Part shown: piece by piece, positions 24,358 to 30,667 of the stretch
Layout: every line of letters begins with the position of its first letter
Position numbering within the stretch: position 1 is the first letter of the stretch
DNA from: Acidobacteriaceae bacterium
GTDB lineage: Bacteria; Acidobacteriota; Terriglobia; Terriglobales; Acidobacteriaceae
NCBI GenBank assembly: GCA_030038435.1
Contig: JASHOY010000201.1
Coordinates: 1-38,883 of the forward strand
Reading direction: 5' to 3'
DNA: 38,883 bases
Notes under the pieces: model-generated
What the model saw: only the letters and a program-made list of their open reading frames with translations
What the model was told of the DNA's origin: nothing
The model's database searches: none
Made by a program: the position numbers and the translations under genes

Positions 24358-25764
24358 ATGAGCGCCGTCAAATATGACTTGATCGTCATCGGCTCCGGCC
24401 CTTCGGGCCAGCGCGCCGCCGTCGCCGCCGCCAAGCTCAACAAGCGCGTCGTCGTCGTCGAGGCCCGCTCCGTGGTTGGCGGCGTCTGCATCAACACCGG
24501 CACCATTCCCTCCAAGACCATGCGCGAAGCGGTGCTCCATCTCTCCGGCTACAATTACCGCGCCATCTACGGTATCAATTACCGCGTCAAAGAAAAAATC
24601 ACCATGGCCGACCTGGCCTTCCGCGTCCAGGCCGTCATTAAGACCGAAGTGGACGTCACGGAAGCGCAACTCTCCCGCAACGGTGTCGACGTCGTCCGCG
24701 GCATCGCCCGCTTCGTCGACCCCCATCACGTCCACGTCGAAGGCCCGGTCACCGAAACCACCCTCGAAGCCGACAACATCATCATCGGGGTGGGCACCAA
24801 GCCCGCCTGTTCACCCAAGGTCCCCATCAACGGCCGCACTATCATCAACAGCGACCAGATCCTCGGCCTCGACGAACTGCCGCGCTCGCTGATCGTGGTC
24901 GGCGGCGGCGTCATAGGCGTCGAATATACCTGCATGTTCGCCGTGCTCGGCGTGCGCGTCACCCTTATAGAAAAGCGCACCCGCCTGCTCGATTTCGCTG
25001 ACCAGGAGATCATCGAAGCTCTCAGCTATCATCTCCGCGACAGCCGCGTCACCATGCGCCTTGGCGAAGAAGTCGATACCGTCGTCGAGCCCTCGCAAGG
25101 CACCGTCGTCGCCAACCTCATGAGCAACAAGAAGGTCTCCGGCGACGCCTTGCTCTACGCTGTCGGCCGCCAGGGCAACATCGACGACCTCAACCTCGCC
25201 GCGGCCGGGCTCGAGGCCGATTCCCGCGGCCGCATCCCCGTCGACGAGCACTACCAGACCAAGGTCCCCAACATCTACGCCGTGGGCGACGTCGTCGGCT
25301 TCCCCTCTCTTGCCTCGGTCTCCATGGAGCAAGGCCGCATCGCCGCGCTGCGCGTCTTCGGCGATCACGCCACGCAATCCAATCCCAGCTTTTATCCCTA
25401 CGGCATCTACAGCATCCCCGAAATCAGCTTCATCGGCAAAACCGAGGAACAGCTCACCGACGAAGACGTGCCCTATGAGGTCGGCATGGCCTATTATCGT
25501 GAAGTCGCCCGCGGCCAGATTCGCGGCGACACCACCGGCCGCCTCAAGCTCATCTTCCATCGCGACACGCGCAAAGTCCTGGGCGTGCACATTATCGGCG
25601 AAGGCGCCAGCGAGCTGGTCCACATCGGCCAGGCCGTCATGGCTCTCGACGGCTCCGTGGACTACTTCATTGATACCGTGTTCAACTACCCCACATTGGC
25701 GGAGTGCTACAAAGTAGCGGCGTTCAATGGCATCGGCCGGCTTAACCGCTACCAGAACGGATAA
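24358..25764 (+). CDS. sthA: Soluble pyridine nucleotide transhydrogenase (Si-specific)
   Basis: 468 residues, the size of E. coli SthA (UdhA). It is a cytoplasmic FAD flavoprotein that moves hydride between NADPH and NAD. Visible are the FAD-binding GSGPSGQRA (12-20), the family-specific CINTGTIPSKTMREA (44-58), the second nucleotide site VVGGGVIGVEY near 181, the FAD-binding YAVGDVVGFP near 310, and the C-terminal dimerisation domain. The redox disulfide of related lipoamide dehydrogenases is broken: Cys44 remains but the second Cys is Thr49, as expected for Sth. GAGGAGA lies 10 bases before ATG. The ROK-like gene follows after 78 bases on the same strand and is probably co-transcribed. Confidence 0.93.
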   Translation: MSAVKYDLIVIGSGPSGQRAAVAAAKLNKRVVVVEARSVVGGVCINTGTIPSKTMREAVLHLSGYNYRAIYGINYRVKEKITMADLAFRVQAVIKTEVDVTEAQLSRNGVDVVRGIARFVDPHHVHVEGPVTETTLEADNIIIGVGTKPACSPKVPINGRTIINSDQILGLDELPRSLIVVGGGVIGVEYTCMFAVLGVRVTLIEKRTRLLDFADQEIIEALSYHLRDSRVTMRLGEEVDTVVEPSQGTVVANLMSNKKVSGDALLYAVGRQGNIDDLNLAAAGLEADSRGRIPVDEHYQTKVPNIYAVGDVVGFPSLASVSMEQGRIAALRVFGDHATQSNPSFYPYGIYSIPEISFIGKTEEQLTDEDVPYEVGMAYYREVARGQIRGDTTGRLKLIFHRDTRKVLGVHIIGEGASELVHIGQAVMALDGSVDYFIDTVFNYPTLAECYKVAAFNGIGRLNRYQNG

Positions 25765-25842
25765 GCCTGGGCCGCGTGGCGAGGAAGAGCGCCAACTCCG
25801 CGGCCGGAAATGCACGATCTCTTCCACTGAAGGAGCGTTTGC

Positions 25843-26736
25843 ATGACCACCGCCATCGGCGCCGTGATGACCGAACGCATCATCGCCGGCAGACTGCAGG
25901 ACCAGCGCCTCACCGGAGGAGTCCTTCGCTATCCCGAAGATCACGCCCAACTCGATTCCCTCAGCGCCGTCCCAGCCGGCGAGCTCATCGAGATTCTCGC
26001 CGGCCTCATCTCCTCGCTCGCCAAAAACGACGGTGTTGACGCCATCGGCGTCGCTCTCCCCGGCATCATTCGCCACGGTGTCGTCGAAGACTCACCCAAT
26101 CTGCCCCAGATCAAGGGCATGCGCATCGAGGAGGATCTCGCCAGCGCCCTTTCCGATCGCGGCATTTCCGCCCGCGTGCACGCCGCCAATGACGCTGACG
26201 CCATCGCTGCCGGGGTTGCAGCTACCCGCGGCCAGCTCGACAAGCTCGTCCGCGTCTGGACCATCGGCAACGGCATCGGCTACGGCCGCTGGCCTTACGT
26301 CGAAGGCGTCTGGGAAGGCGGTCATGTGGTCGTCACCCTCGATCCCAAAGAGCGCTACTGCGGCTGCGGAGGCGTGGGTCACCTCGAAGGTATCGTCGGC
26401 TACCGCGCCATGCGCATGCGCTTTCTTGACCTGGAGCCGGAAGAAGTTTTCGCTCAAGCCAGAAAGGGCGATGCCCGCTGCCGCGAGTTCGTTGAGCTAT
26501 GGCACCGCGCTCTCGCCGCCGCCACTGCGTCATTCATCCATCTTGCCGGACCGGGACGCTTCTTCTTCACCGGCCACAACGTCCATTTCCTCGAGCTGCC
26601 CTTACTGCGCACCCACCTCGAAACCATGGTCCGCATGAGCCCGCTGCAAAGCTTCTCGCTGGAAGTCCTGCCCATCGATGATGAGACTCCGCTGATCGGC
26701 GCCGGTGTAAGCGCCCTCCGCGCCCTGACGAAGTGA
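25843..26736 (+). CDS. ROK-family protein with degraded kinase motifs (probable pseudokinase)
   Basis: 297 residues; the start is firm (GAAGGAG seven bases before ATG). The fold is ROK-like: GVALPGIIRHG (69-79), HAANDADAIAAG (113-124, Asp117 at the catalytic-base position), and CGCGGVGHLEG (173-183), which is the ROK zinc motif with His180 in place of the third Cys. But the ATP-phosphate loop D-x-G-G-T near the N-terminus reads AIGAVMTE, G-T-G-x-G-G is GNGIGYG (142-148), and the adenosine motif G-G-G is FFTGHN (241-246). Loss of these argues against kinase activity. Its partner sthA suggests a role near NAD(P) balance, perhaps sensing a sugar; that is inference. The other ROK protein here (37102-38007) keeps all motifs. 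Confidence 0.8.
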   Translation: MTTAIGAVMTERIIAGRLQDQRLTGGVLRYPEDHAQLDSLSAVPAGELIEILAGLISSLAKNDGVDAIGVALPGIIRHGVVEDSPNLPQIKGMRIEEDLASALSDRGISARVHAANDADAIAAGVAATRGQLDKLVRVWTIGNGIGYGRWPYVEGVWEGGHVVVTLDPKERYCGCGGVGHLEGIVGYRAMRMRFLDLEPEEVFAQARKGDARCREFVELWHRALAAATASFIHLAGPGRFFFTGHNVHFLELPLLRTHLETMVRMSPLQSFSLEVLPIDDETPLIGAGVSALRALTK

Positions 26737-26781
26737 AGGCCGTCCTCCGCGGCGTCTATGCCCGCCGTCTTCGGCTCCGGC

Positions 26782-26787
26782 TACAAT
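26782..26787 (+). promoter_or_regulatory. Candidate -10 box (TACAAT) before a small ORF
   Basis: TACAAT in GGCTACAATC lies 56 bases before ATG 26843, with AGAGGAG between them. It gives modest support to the small ORF that follows. No -35 box is clear. Confidence 0.35.
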
Positions 26788-26842
26788 CAGGTGGCGAGAG
26801 GCGGCCGGTTTCCCGCGCCGGAGCCAGAGGAGTTATCAATTT

Positions 26843-27178
26843 ATGGATGAAGACGGACTTGGCTGGATCGGCAGGCTCCGGCCCTTCGGAACAGCCGATG
26901 CCGCACTGTGGGAAATCCGCCTCGGCCGCTGTGCCTCGCTGGGGCAGGCGCTTTGGGGAAAATCCACGGACGATCTGCGGCGTCAGTTGACAGGTCCGTA
27001 TCCGGAGATTCCACGCGGCTTTAATCTGGCAGATTTTCGGGTGCTGCTGAGAAAGCTCCAGAATCGCGACCATGAATCTGGACGACCCGCGAAACGCCTG
27101 GGCGAGGCCGATGCTTTCCTTCGCGGAAAGCATTCGTGTCGGCACTCAGCGGCTATCGGAATGGGAAGCACGGGCTGA
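26843..27178 (+). CDS. Small hypothetical ORF, uncertain
   Basis: 111 codons preceded by AGAGGAG at ten bases and by a TACAAT box. The first 70 residues look protein-like (GWIGRLRPFGTADAALWEIR; FNLADFRVLLRKLQNRD), with no recognised family, signal or membrane segment; the last 35 are Arg/His/Ser-rich and may be out of the true frame. A second ORF in another frame starts at 27072 inside it, so either there are two overlapping small genes or a frameshift joins them. An antisense frame (26756-27145) has no ribosome site and is less convincing. Confidence 0.4.
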   Translation: MDEDGLGWIGRLRPFGTADAALWEIRLGRCASLGQALWGKSTDDLRRQLTGPYPEIPRGFNLADFRVLLRKLQNRDHESGRPAKRLGEADAFLRGKHSCRHSAAIGMGSTG

Positions 27179-27218
27179 GATCGTGCGCCGCGCGATCGAT
27201 TATTTAGAAAGCCATTGA
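27072..27218 (+). CDS. Very small hypothetical ORF (48 residues), uncertain
   Basis: 48 residues beginning MNLDDPRNAWARPM, with a helical, charged C-terminal half (RLSEWEARAEIVRRAIDYL). Its composition is more protein-like than the overlapping tail of the 26843 ORF. There is no clear ribosome site, so it may be reached by translational coupling or a frameshift from that ORF. The frame closes upstream at a stop at 27048. No family recognised. Confidence 0.35.
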   Translation: MNLDDPRNAWARPMLSFAESIRVGTQRLSEWEARAEIVRRAIDYLESH

Positions 27219-27350
27219 GCCTGTAGCCATCGGACTTCCGCAAAGAAGAGGCCGGCTTTAACTACCCGCAGGCAGCTCTCTTTTCCGGGCAGGATCACTG
27301 CTGTTGTTGATGGCGGACCCGCATTCTCGCGGCCCGAGTCCGCCCGGTAT

Positions 27351-27854
27351 TCAACGTGCACCCACCGCCTCTTCGACTATCTTTCTGGCTTCTTCCGATT
27401 TGACCCATTCGCCGGCGATCTGCCTGGTGGCGATGTTGAGGCGGTTCCAGACGTTGATAACCGCGATGGAGAGCACCAGCGCCGCCAGCGCCTGCTCGTC
27501 GTAATGACGTGCGGCTTCGTTCCATATCTCGTCGGGAACGGGATCGGAGCGGTCGCTGAGGCGCGTGACCGCTTCAGCGAGGGCCAGAGCAGCGCGCTCG
27601 GCGTCAGTGAAATAGGGAGCGTCGCGCCAGGCGGCGACGGTGAAGAGACGCTCGTCGGTCTCGCGCATTTTCCTGAGCATGCGGGCGTGCATGTCGAGGC
27701 AGACGCCGCAACCGTTGATCTGGCTGGCGCGCAGGTGAATGAGCTCGAAGGTCTTTTGCGGCACGCCGCGGTGCTCGATGGACTTGCTCAGCGCCAGCAA
27801 CGCCTGCATGGCTTCGGGGATTAGCATGGCCGGGTTGTTCATTCGCGCTTGCAT
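27351..27854 (-). CDS. Carboxymuconolactone decarboxylase/AhpD-like protein (ECF41-linked)
   Basis: 167 residues from ATG 27854, set by AAGGAG ten bases upstream. The AhpD-like core has Cys49-x-x-Cys52 and His56 in ASQINGCGVCLDMHAR, the alkylhydroperoxidase motif, which suggests a peroxidase or disulfide redox role rather than decarboxylation. The FELIHLRAS and AALVLSIAVINVWNRL helices fit the family. It lies divergent from an ECF sigma factor with a C-terminal extension; the ECF41 group is known for such neighbours (carboxymuconolactone decarboxylase, oxidoreductase or epimerase) as the target gene. A good ECF41-type promoter reads toward it from 27931-27905. Confidence 0.88.
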   Translation of the reverse strand: MQARMNNPAMLIPEAMQALLALSKSIEHRGVPQKTFELIHLRASQINGCGVCLDMHARMLRKMRETDERLFTVAAWRDAPYFTDAERAALALAEAVTRLSDRSDPVPDEIWNEAARHYDEQALAALVLSIAVINVWNRLNIATRQIAGEWVKSEEARKIVEEAVGAR

Positions 27855-27869
27855 GGTATTTGATCTCCT

Positions 27870-27896
27870 TGTCACGTAGAGTGATTTTCGTTCGTC
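27870..27896 (+). promoter_or_regulatory. ECF41-type promoter toward the sigma gene
   Basis: TGTCACG (27870-27876), a 16-base spacer and CGTC (27893-27896) match the published ECF41 consensus TGTCACA-n16-CGTC with one change. It points to the sigma gene, implying self-activation. Its -35 abuts the ribosome site of the decarboxylase gene. Confidence 0.75.
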
Positions 27897-27904
27897 ACTA
27901 CGGT

Positions 27905-27931
27905 GACGGAAGGCGCGGAGGAAATGTGACA
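27905..27931 (-). promoter_or_regulatory. ECF41-type promoter toward the decarboxylase gene
   Basis: On the minus strand TGTCACA (27931-27925), 16 bases and CGTC (27908-27905) match the ECF41 consensus exactly. It would start the decarboxylase mRNA near 27898 with a leader of about 43 bases. Its -35 covers the GTG start of the sigma gene, and it faces the other promoter only eight bases away. Confidence 0.8.
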
Positions 27932-28810
27932 GGGAATGATGGCGAATGGCTGGCTGAGCAATTTGAGCGGAACCGCGGGCATCTGCGGGGTGTGGCTTAC
28001 CGGATTCTGGGCTCGACGGGCGAAGCGGATGACGCCGTGCAGGAAGCCTGGCTGCGGTTGAGCCGGGCAGGCGCGGAGAACGTGGAGAACTTGGGTGGCT
28101 GGCTCACCACGGTGGTGGCTCGCGTGTGCCTGGATATGCTGCGATCGCGCTCGTCGCGGTGCGAGGAGCCGCTGGACACGCCGGGTGCTCTGGAACCCGC
28201 GGCCGACACCGATGCCGGCGGCGATCCGGAACAGGAGACGGTGATTTCAGATTCGGTGGGGCTGGCCATGCTGGTGGTTCTGGAAACGCTGGCGCCATCG
28301 GAGCGGGTTGCATTCGTGCTCCATGACATGTTCGACATGCCCTTCGACAAAATTGCGCCGATCGTGGGAAAGACCGAGACTGCAACCCGGCAGTTGGCCA
28401 GCCGGGCGCGTCGCCGGGTGCGTGGAGCGCATGCGTCGGGAGAGGCCGACCCGGCGCGGCGGAGAGAAATTCTGGACGCTTTTCTGGCCGCGGCGCGGGG
28501 CGGGGATTTTCAGGCGTTGCTAGCGTTGCTGGATCCGAACGTAGTGGTGCGCGCCGATGCGGCGGCGCAAAAACTGGGCGCCTCCAGCGAGTTGCGCGGC
28601 GCCGAACTGGTAGCTGACCGTTTCCTGAAGCGCGGCTCCGGGGTTCGGCTGGCGCTGGTGGGAGGAGTTGTGGGCCTGGCGGCGGCCATTGGGGGGAAGC
28701 TGCGGCTGGCCTTCCAGGTGATCCTTGTGGACGGGAAGATTGCCGAGGTGAACCTGATCGGCGACGCGGAGCGCATGCGGGAGCTGGGGGTGACGCTGGA
28801 AGAGGGTTGA
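27926..28810 (+). CDS. ECF sigma factor with C-terminal SnoaL-like domain (ECF41/SigJ type)
   Basis: 294 residues from GTG 27926 (GGAGG four bases upstream); an earlier ATG at 27860 would precede the promoter. Sigma region 2 spans about 8-75 (FERNRGHLRGVAYRILGS, DDAVQEAWLRL) and binds the -10; region 4 spans about 113-167 (LAPSERVAFVLHDMFDMPF, DKIAPIVGKTETATRQLASRARRR) and binds the -35. Residues about 180-290 form a SnoaL-like domain fused to the sigma core, the hallmark of ECF41/SigJ sigmas, where it replaces an anti-sigma factor and adjusts activity. The short linker motif (WLPEP) and DGGGR/NPDKL motifs of typical ECF41 are not clearly kept. The divergent decarboxylase gene is its likely target, and the promoter pair suggests autoregulation. 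Confidence 0.88.
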   Translation: MTGNDGEWLAEQFERNRGHLRGVAYRILGSTGEADDAVQEAWLRLSRAGAENVENLGGWLTTVVARVCLDMLRSRSSRCEEPLDTPGALEPAADTDAGGDPEQETVISDSVGLAMLVVLETLAPSERVAFVLHDMFDMPFDKIAPIVGKTETATRQLASRARRRVRGAHASGEADPARRREILDAFLAAARGGDFQALLALLDPNVVVRADAAAQKLGASSELRGAELVADRFLKRGSGVRLALVGGVVGLAAAIGGKLRLAFQVILVDGKIAEVNLIGDAERMRELGVTLEEG

Positions 28811-28926
28811 TGTGCAGCCCGAATCTGGATCGTGCGGCACAAGACGATGCACTAACTGCCTTTAGCGAAATCAGTCTGGAACTTTGGGCGCCAGGCCGGC
28901 GGGCAGGAGTCCATCTTGGGACAATA

Positions 28927-28946
28927 ATAGTTGTTGCAACGAATAT
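28927..28946. promoter_or_regulatory. 20-base imperfect palindrome before yceI
   Basis: The 20 bases are symmetric at 16 positions around GTTGCAAC, in an otherwise A/T-rich patch, and overlap a possible promoter (TTGGGA at 28916, GAATAT at 28941). The shape fits a MarR- or LysR-type operator controlling yceI and perhaps the pirin gene. No regulator gene is adjacent. Confidence 0.5.
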
Positions 28947-29008
28947 CTCCCTCGTGCATCCAAAGGGGCGTAAGTACGATAATCCCTCTGAGGAAAAAGG
29001 AGATTGAC

Positions 29009-29566
29009 ATGACCCCAACCACGGCCGACCCGGCCGCCCTTACCACCTGGAAGATCGACCCTGCCCATTCCGTCGCCGAATTCAAGGTAAAGCACATGAT
29101 GATTGCCAACGTAAAAGGCAAGTTCAGCGGCATCACCGGCACTCTGGCACTGGATGGAATTGACCCGGCGCAATCGACCGTGGAAGCCACGATCCCCATG
29201 GAAACCGTGTCGACCGGCGATGCTCAGCGCGACACGCACCTGAAGAGTCCGGATTTCTTTCACGCGGACCAGCATCCGGAGATGCAGTTCAAGTCGACAA
29301 AGATCCAAGTCAAACGGCCAGGCGAGCTGGCAGTGACCGGCGATCTGACCATTCACGGCGTCACCAAGACGGTCACCTTCGACGTGGAGGGCCCGACCCC
29401 GCCGCACAAGGATCCCTGGGGGAACACGCGGGTGGGACTCGAAGCCACCACCAAGATCAACCGCAAGGACTTCGGGCTGGGGTGGAATGCGGCACTGGAA
29501 ACCGGAGGCGTGCTGGTGGGCGAGGAAGTGGCGATCACGCTGGACGTTGAATTCATCAAGGCGTAA
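29009..29566 (+). CDS. yceI: YceI-family lipid-binding protein
   Basis: 185 residues from ATG 29009, with AAGGAG six bases upstream. It has the YceI lipocalin-like pattern: WKIDPAHSVAEFKVKHMM (start), FSGITGTLALD, DAQRDTHLKSPDFFHADQHP, VTGDLTIHGVTKTVTFDV and GLEATTKINRKDFGLGWN. YceI proteins bind isoprenoids or other amphiphilic molecules. Unlike E. coli YceI, no signal peptide is present, so it is cytoplasmic. It precedes the pirin gene by 145 bases, a common pairing linked to oxidative or quinone stress. An imperfect palindrome at 28927-28946 may control it. Confidence 0.92.
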   Translation: MTPTTADPAALTTWKIDPAHSVAEFKVKHMMIANVKGKFSGITGTLALDGIDPAQSTVEATIPMETVSTGDAQRDTHLKSPDFFHADQHPEMQFKSTKIQVKRPGELAVTGDLTIHGVTKTVTFDVEGPTPPHKDPWGNTRVGLEATTKINRKDFGLGWNAALETGGVLVGEEVAITLDVEFIKA

Positions 29567-29674
29567 GCGGGGCCTGAGCCGGGGCGCGTCGGGCGCGGTG
29601 GCCTCGGAAATTTCCCAGGTCTCAGGCCGGTTCTGGCGCGCCCAAAGTCTGTTCGTGGAGCAAGAAGCAACGCG

Positions 29675-29696
29675 CCGCTCGGGTGTAGCCGAGCGG
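29675..29696 (+). promoter_or_regulatory. Perfect 8-bp hairpin before the pirin gene
   Basis: CCGCTCGG and CCGAGCGG enclose a 6-base loop just before the pirin ribosome site AGGAGG. It may end yceI transcripts in part, or shield the 5' end of the pirin mRNA. A second dyad, GGCCTGAG at 29571 and CTCAGGCC at 29621, also lies in the gap. Confidence 0.45.
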
Positions 29697-29711
29697 AGCT
29701 AGGAGGTCAAC

Positions 29712-30617
29712 ATGTCTCTTCGCGCTGTGAAAGAGATTTATCAAACCAAACCAACCATCGAAGGCGCGGGCGTAAAGCTGCAGCGTGCCTTCGGATTTGG
29801 CAAAACCGCGGAGTTCGATCCATTCCTGCTGCTGGACGACTTCCGCAATGAGAACCCTGCCGACTATCTCGCGGGATTCCCCTGGCACCCGCACCGCGGT
29901 ATTGAGACCATCACCTATGTGCTGGCCGGCGAAGTGGCGCATGGCGACAGCCTGGGCAACAAGGGCCGGATGACCGCCGGCGACGTGCAGTGGATGACCG
30001 CGGGCAGCGGCATTCTGCACCAGGAGATGCCCCGGGGCGACGAGCGCGGGCGGATGCACGGTTTTCAGCTTTGGGCAAACCTGCCCGCGGCGCTGAAGAT
30101 GACCGATCCGCGCTACCAGGACATTCCCTCCAGCGCGATTCCCGAAGTGACGGAGGATGACGGCACCCGGGCGCGAATCATCTGTGGCCAGTTCTGGGGC
30201 AAGACGGGACCGGTGGAAGGCGTGGCGGCCGATCCGCGCTATGTCGACATCTCCGTGCCGCCGGGACGGCGCAAGCGTATCAAGGTGGAGACCACGCGCA
30301 ACGCCTTCGCTTATGTTTTTGCGGGCGCGGGGACGTTTCGCGATGCGTCAGCGCCGCAAGCGGTTTTGACTGAGTCCGCCGTCGACCCCAACGCGCAGCC
30401 GGTTTACGACGCCGGAAATCACTCACTGGTGCTCTTCGACCGCGGCGATGAGATCGTGGTGCAGGCCGGCCCGGAGGGCATACGGTTCCTGCTGGTTTCG
30501 GGCAAGCCGCTGAAGGAGCCAGTGGCGTGGTATGGACCCATCGTGATGAACACACAGGCCGAGCTTCGCCAGGCCATGAGCGAGTTGCAGAGCGGGAAGT
30601 TTATCCGTCACCGGTAA
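29712..30617 (+). CDS. Pirin-family cupin protein
   Basis: 301 residues with two cupin domains. The N-terminal domain keeps the iron ligands of pirin: His59 and His61 (PWHPHRGIETITY), His103 and Glu105 (SGILHQEMP). Bacterial pirins have been linked to quercetinase activity or control of pyruvate metabolism; the reaction here is open. The C-terminal domain (about 170-290) is a metal-free cupin (AYVFAGAGTF, LVLFDRGDEI). The start follows a strong AGGAGG site. With yceI it forms a probable stress-related pair that is commonly co-regulated in other bacteria. The gene ends convergent with the unknown minus-strand gene. Confidence 0.9.
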   Translation: MSLRAVKEIYQTKPTIEGAGVKLQRAFGFGKTAEFDPFLLLDDFRNENPADYLAGFPWHPHRGIETITYVLAGEVAHGDSLGNKGRMTAGDVQWMTAGSGILHQEMPRGDERGRMHGFQLWANLPAALKMTDPRYQDIPSSAIPEVTEDDGTRARIICGQFWGKTGPVEGVAADPRYVDISVPPGRRKRIKVETTRNAFAYVFAGAGTFRDASAPQAVLTESAVDPNAQPVYDAGNHSLVLFDRGDEIVVQAGPEGIRFLLVSGKPLKEPVAWYGPIVMNTQAELRQAMSELQSGKFIRHR

Positions 30618-30667
30618 TTGGAATGTGACCGGCTTTGCACGATCCAAATCACGGCGAGGGGCGGCAA

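Noticed and set aside
24811-26076. 421-codon minus-strand frame opposite sthA and the ROK-like gene
   Set aside because: It crosses two well-supported genes and is Asp/Gly/Val-rich in the manner of an antisense shadow.
27870-27931. Reading the TGTCAC/GTGACA symmetry as a simple repressor palindrome
   Set aside because: The 16-base spacing to CGTC on both strands and the ECF41-type sigma and decarboxylase neighbours fit promoters better; an additional operator role is not excluded.
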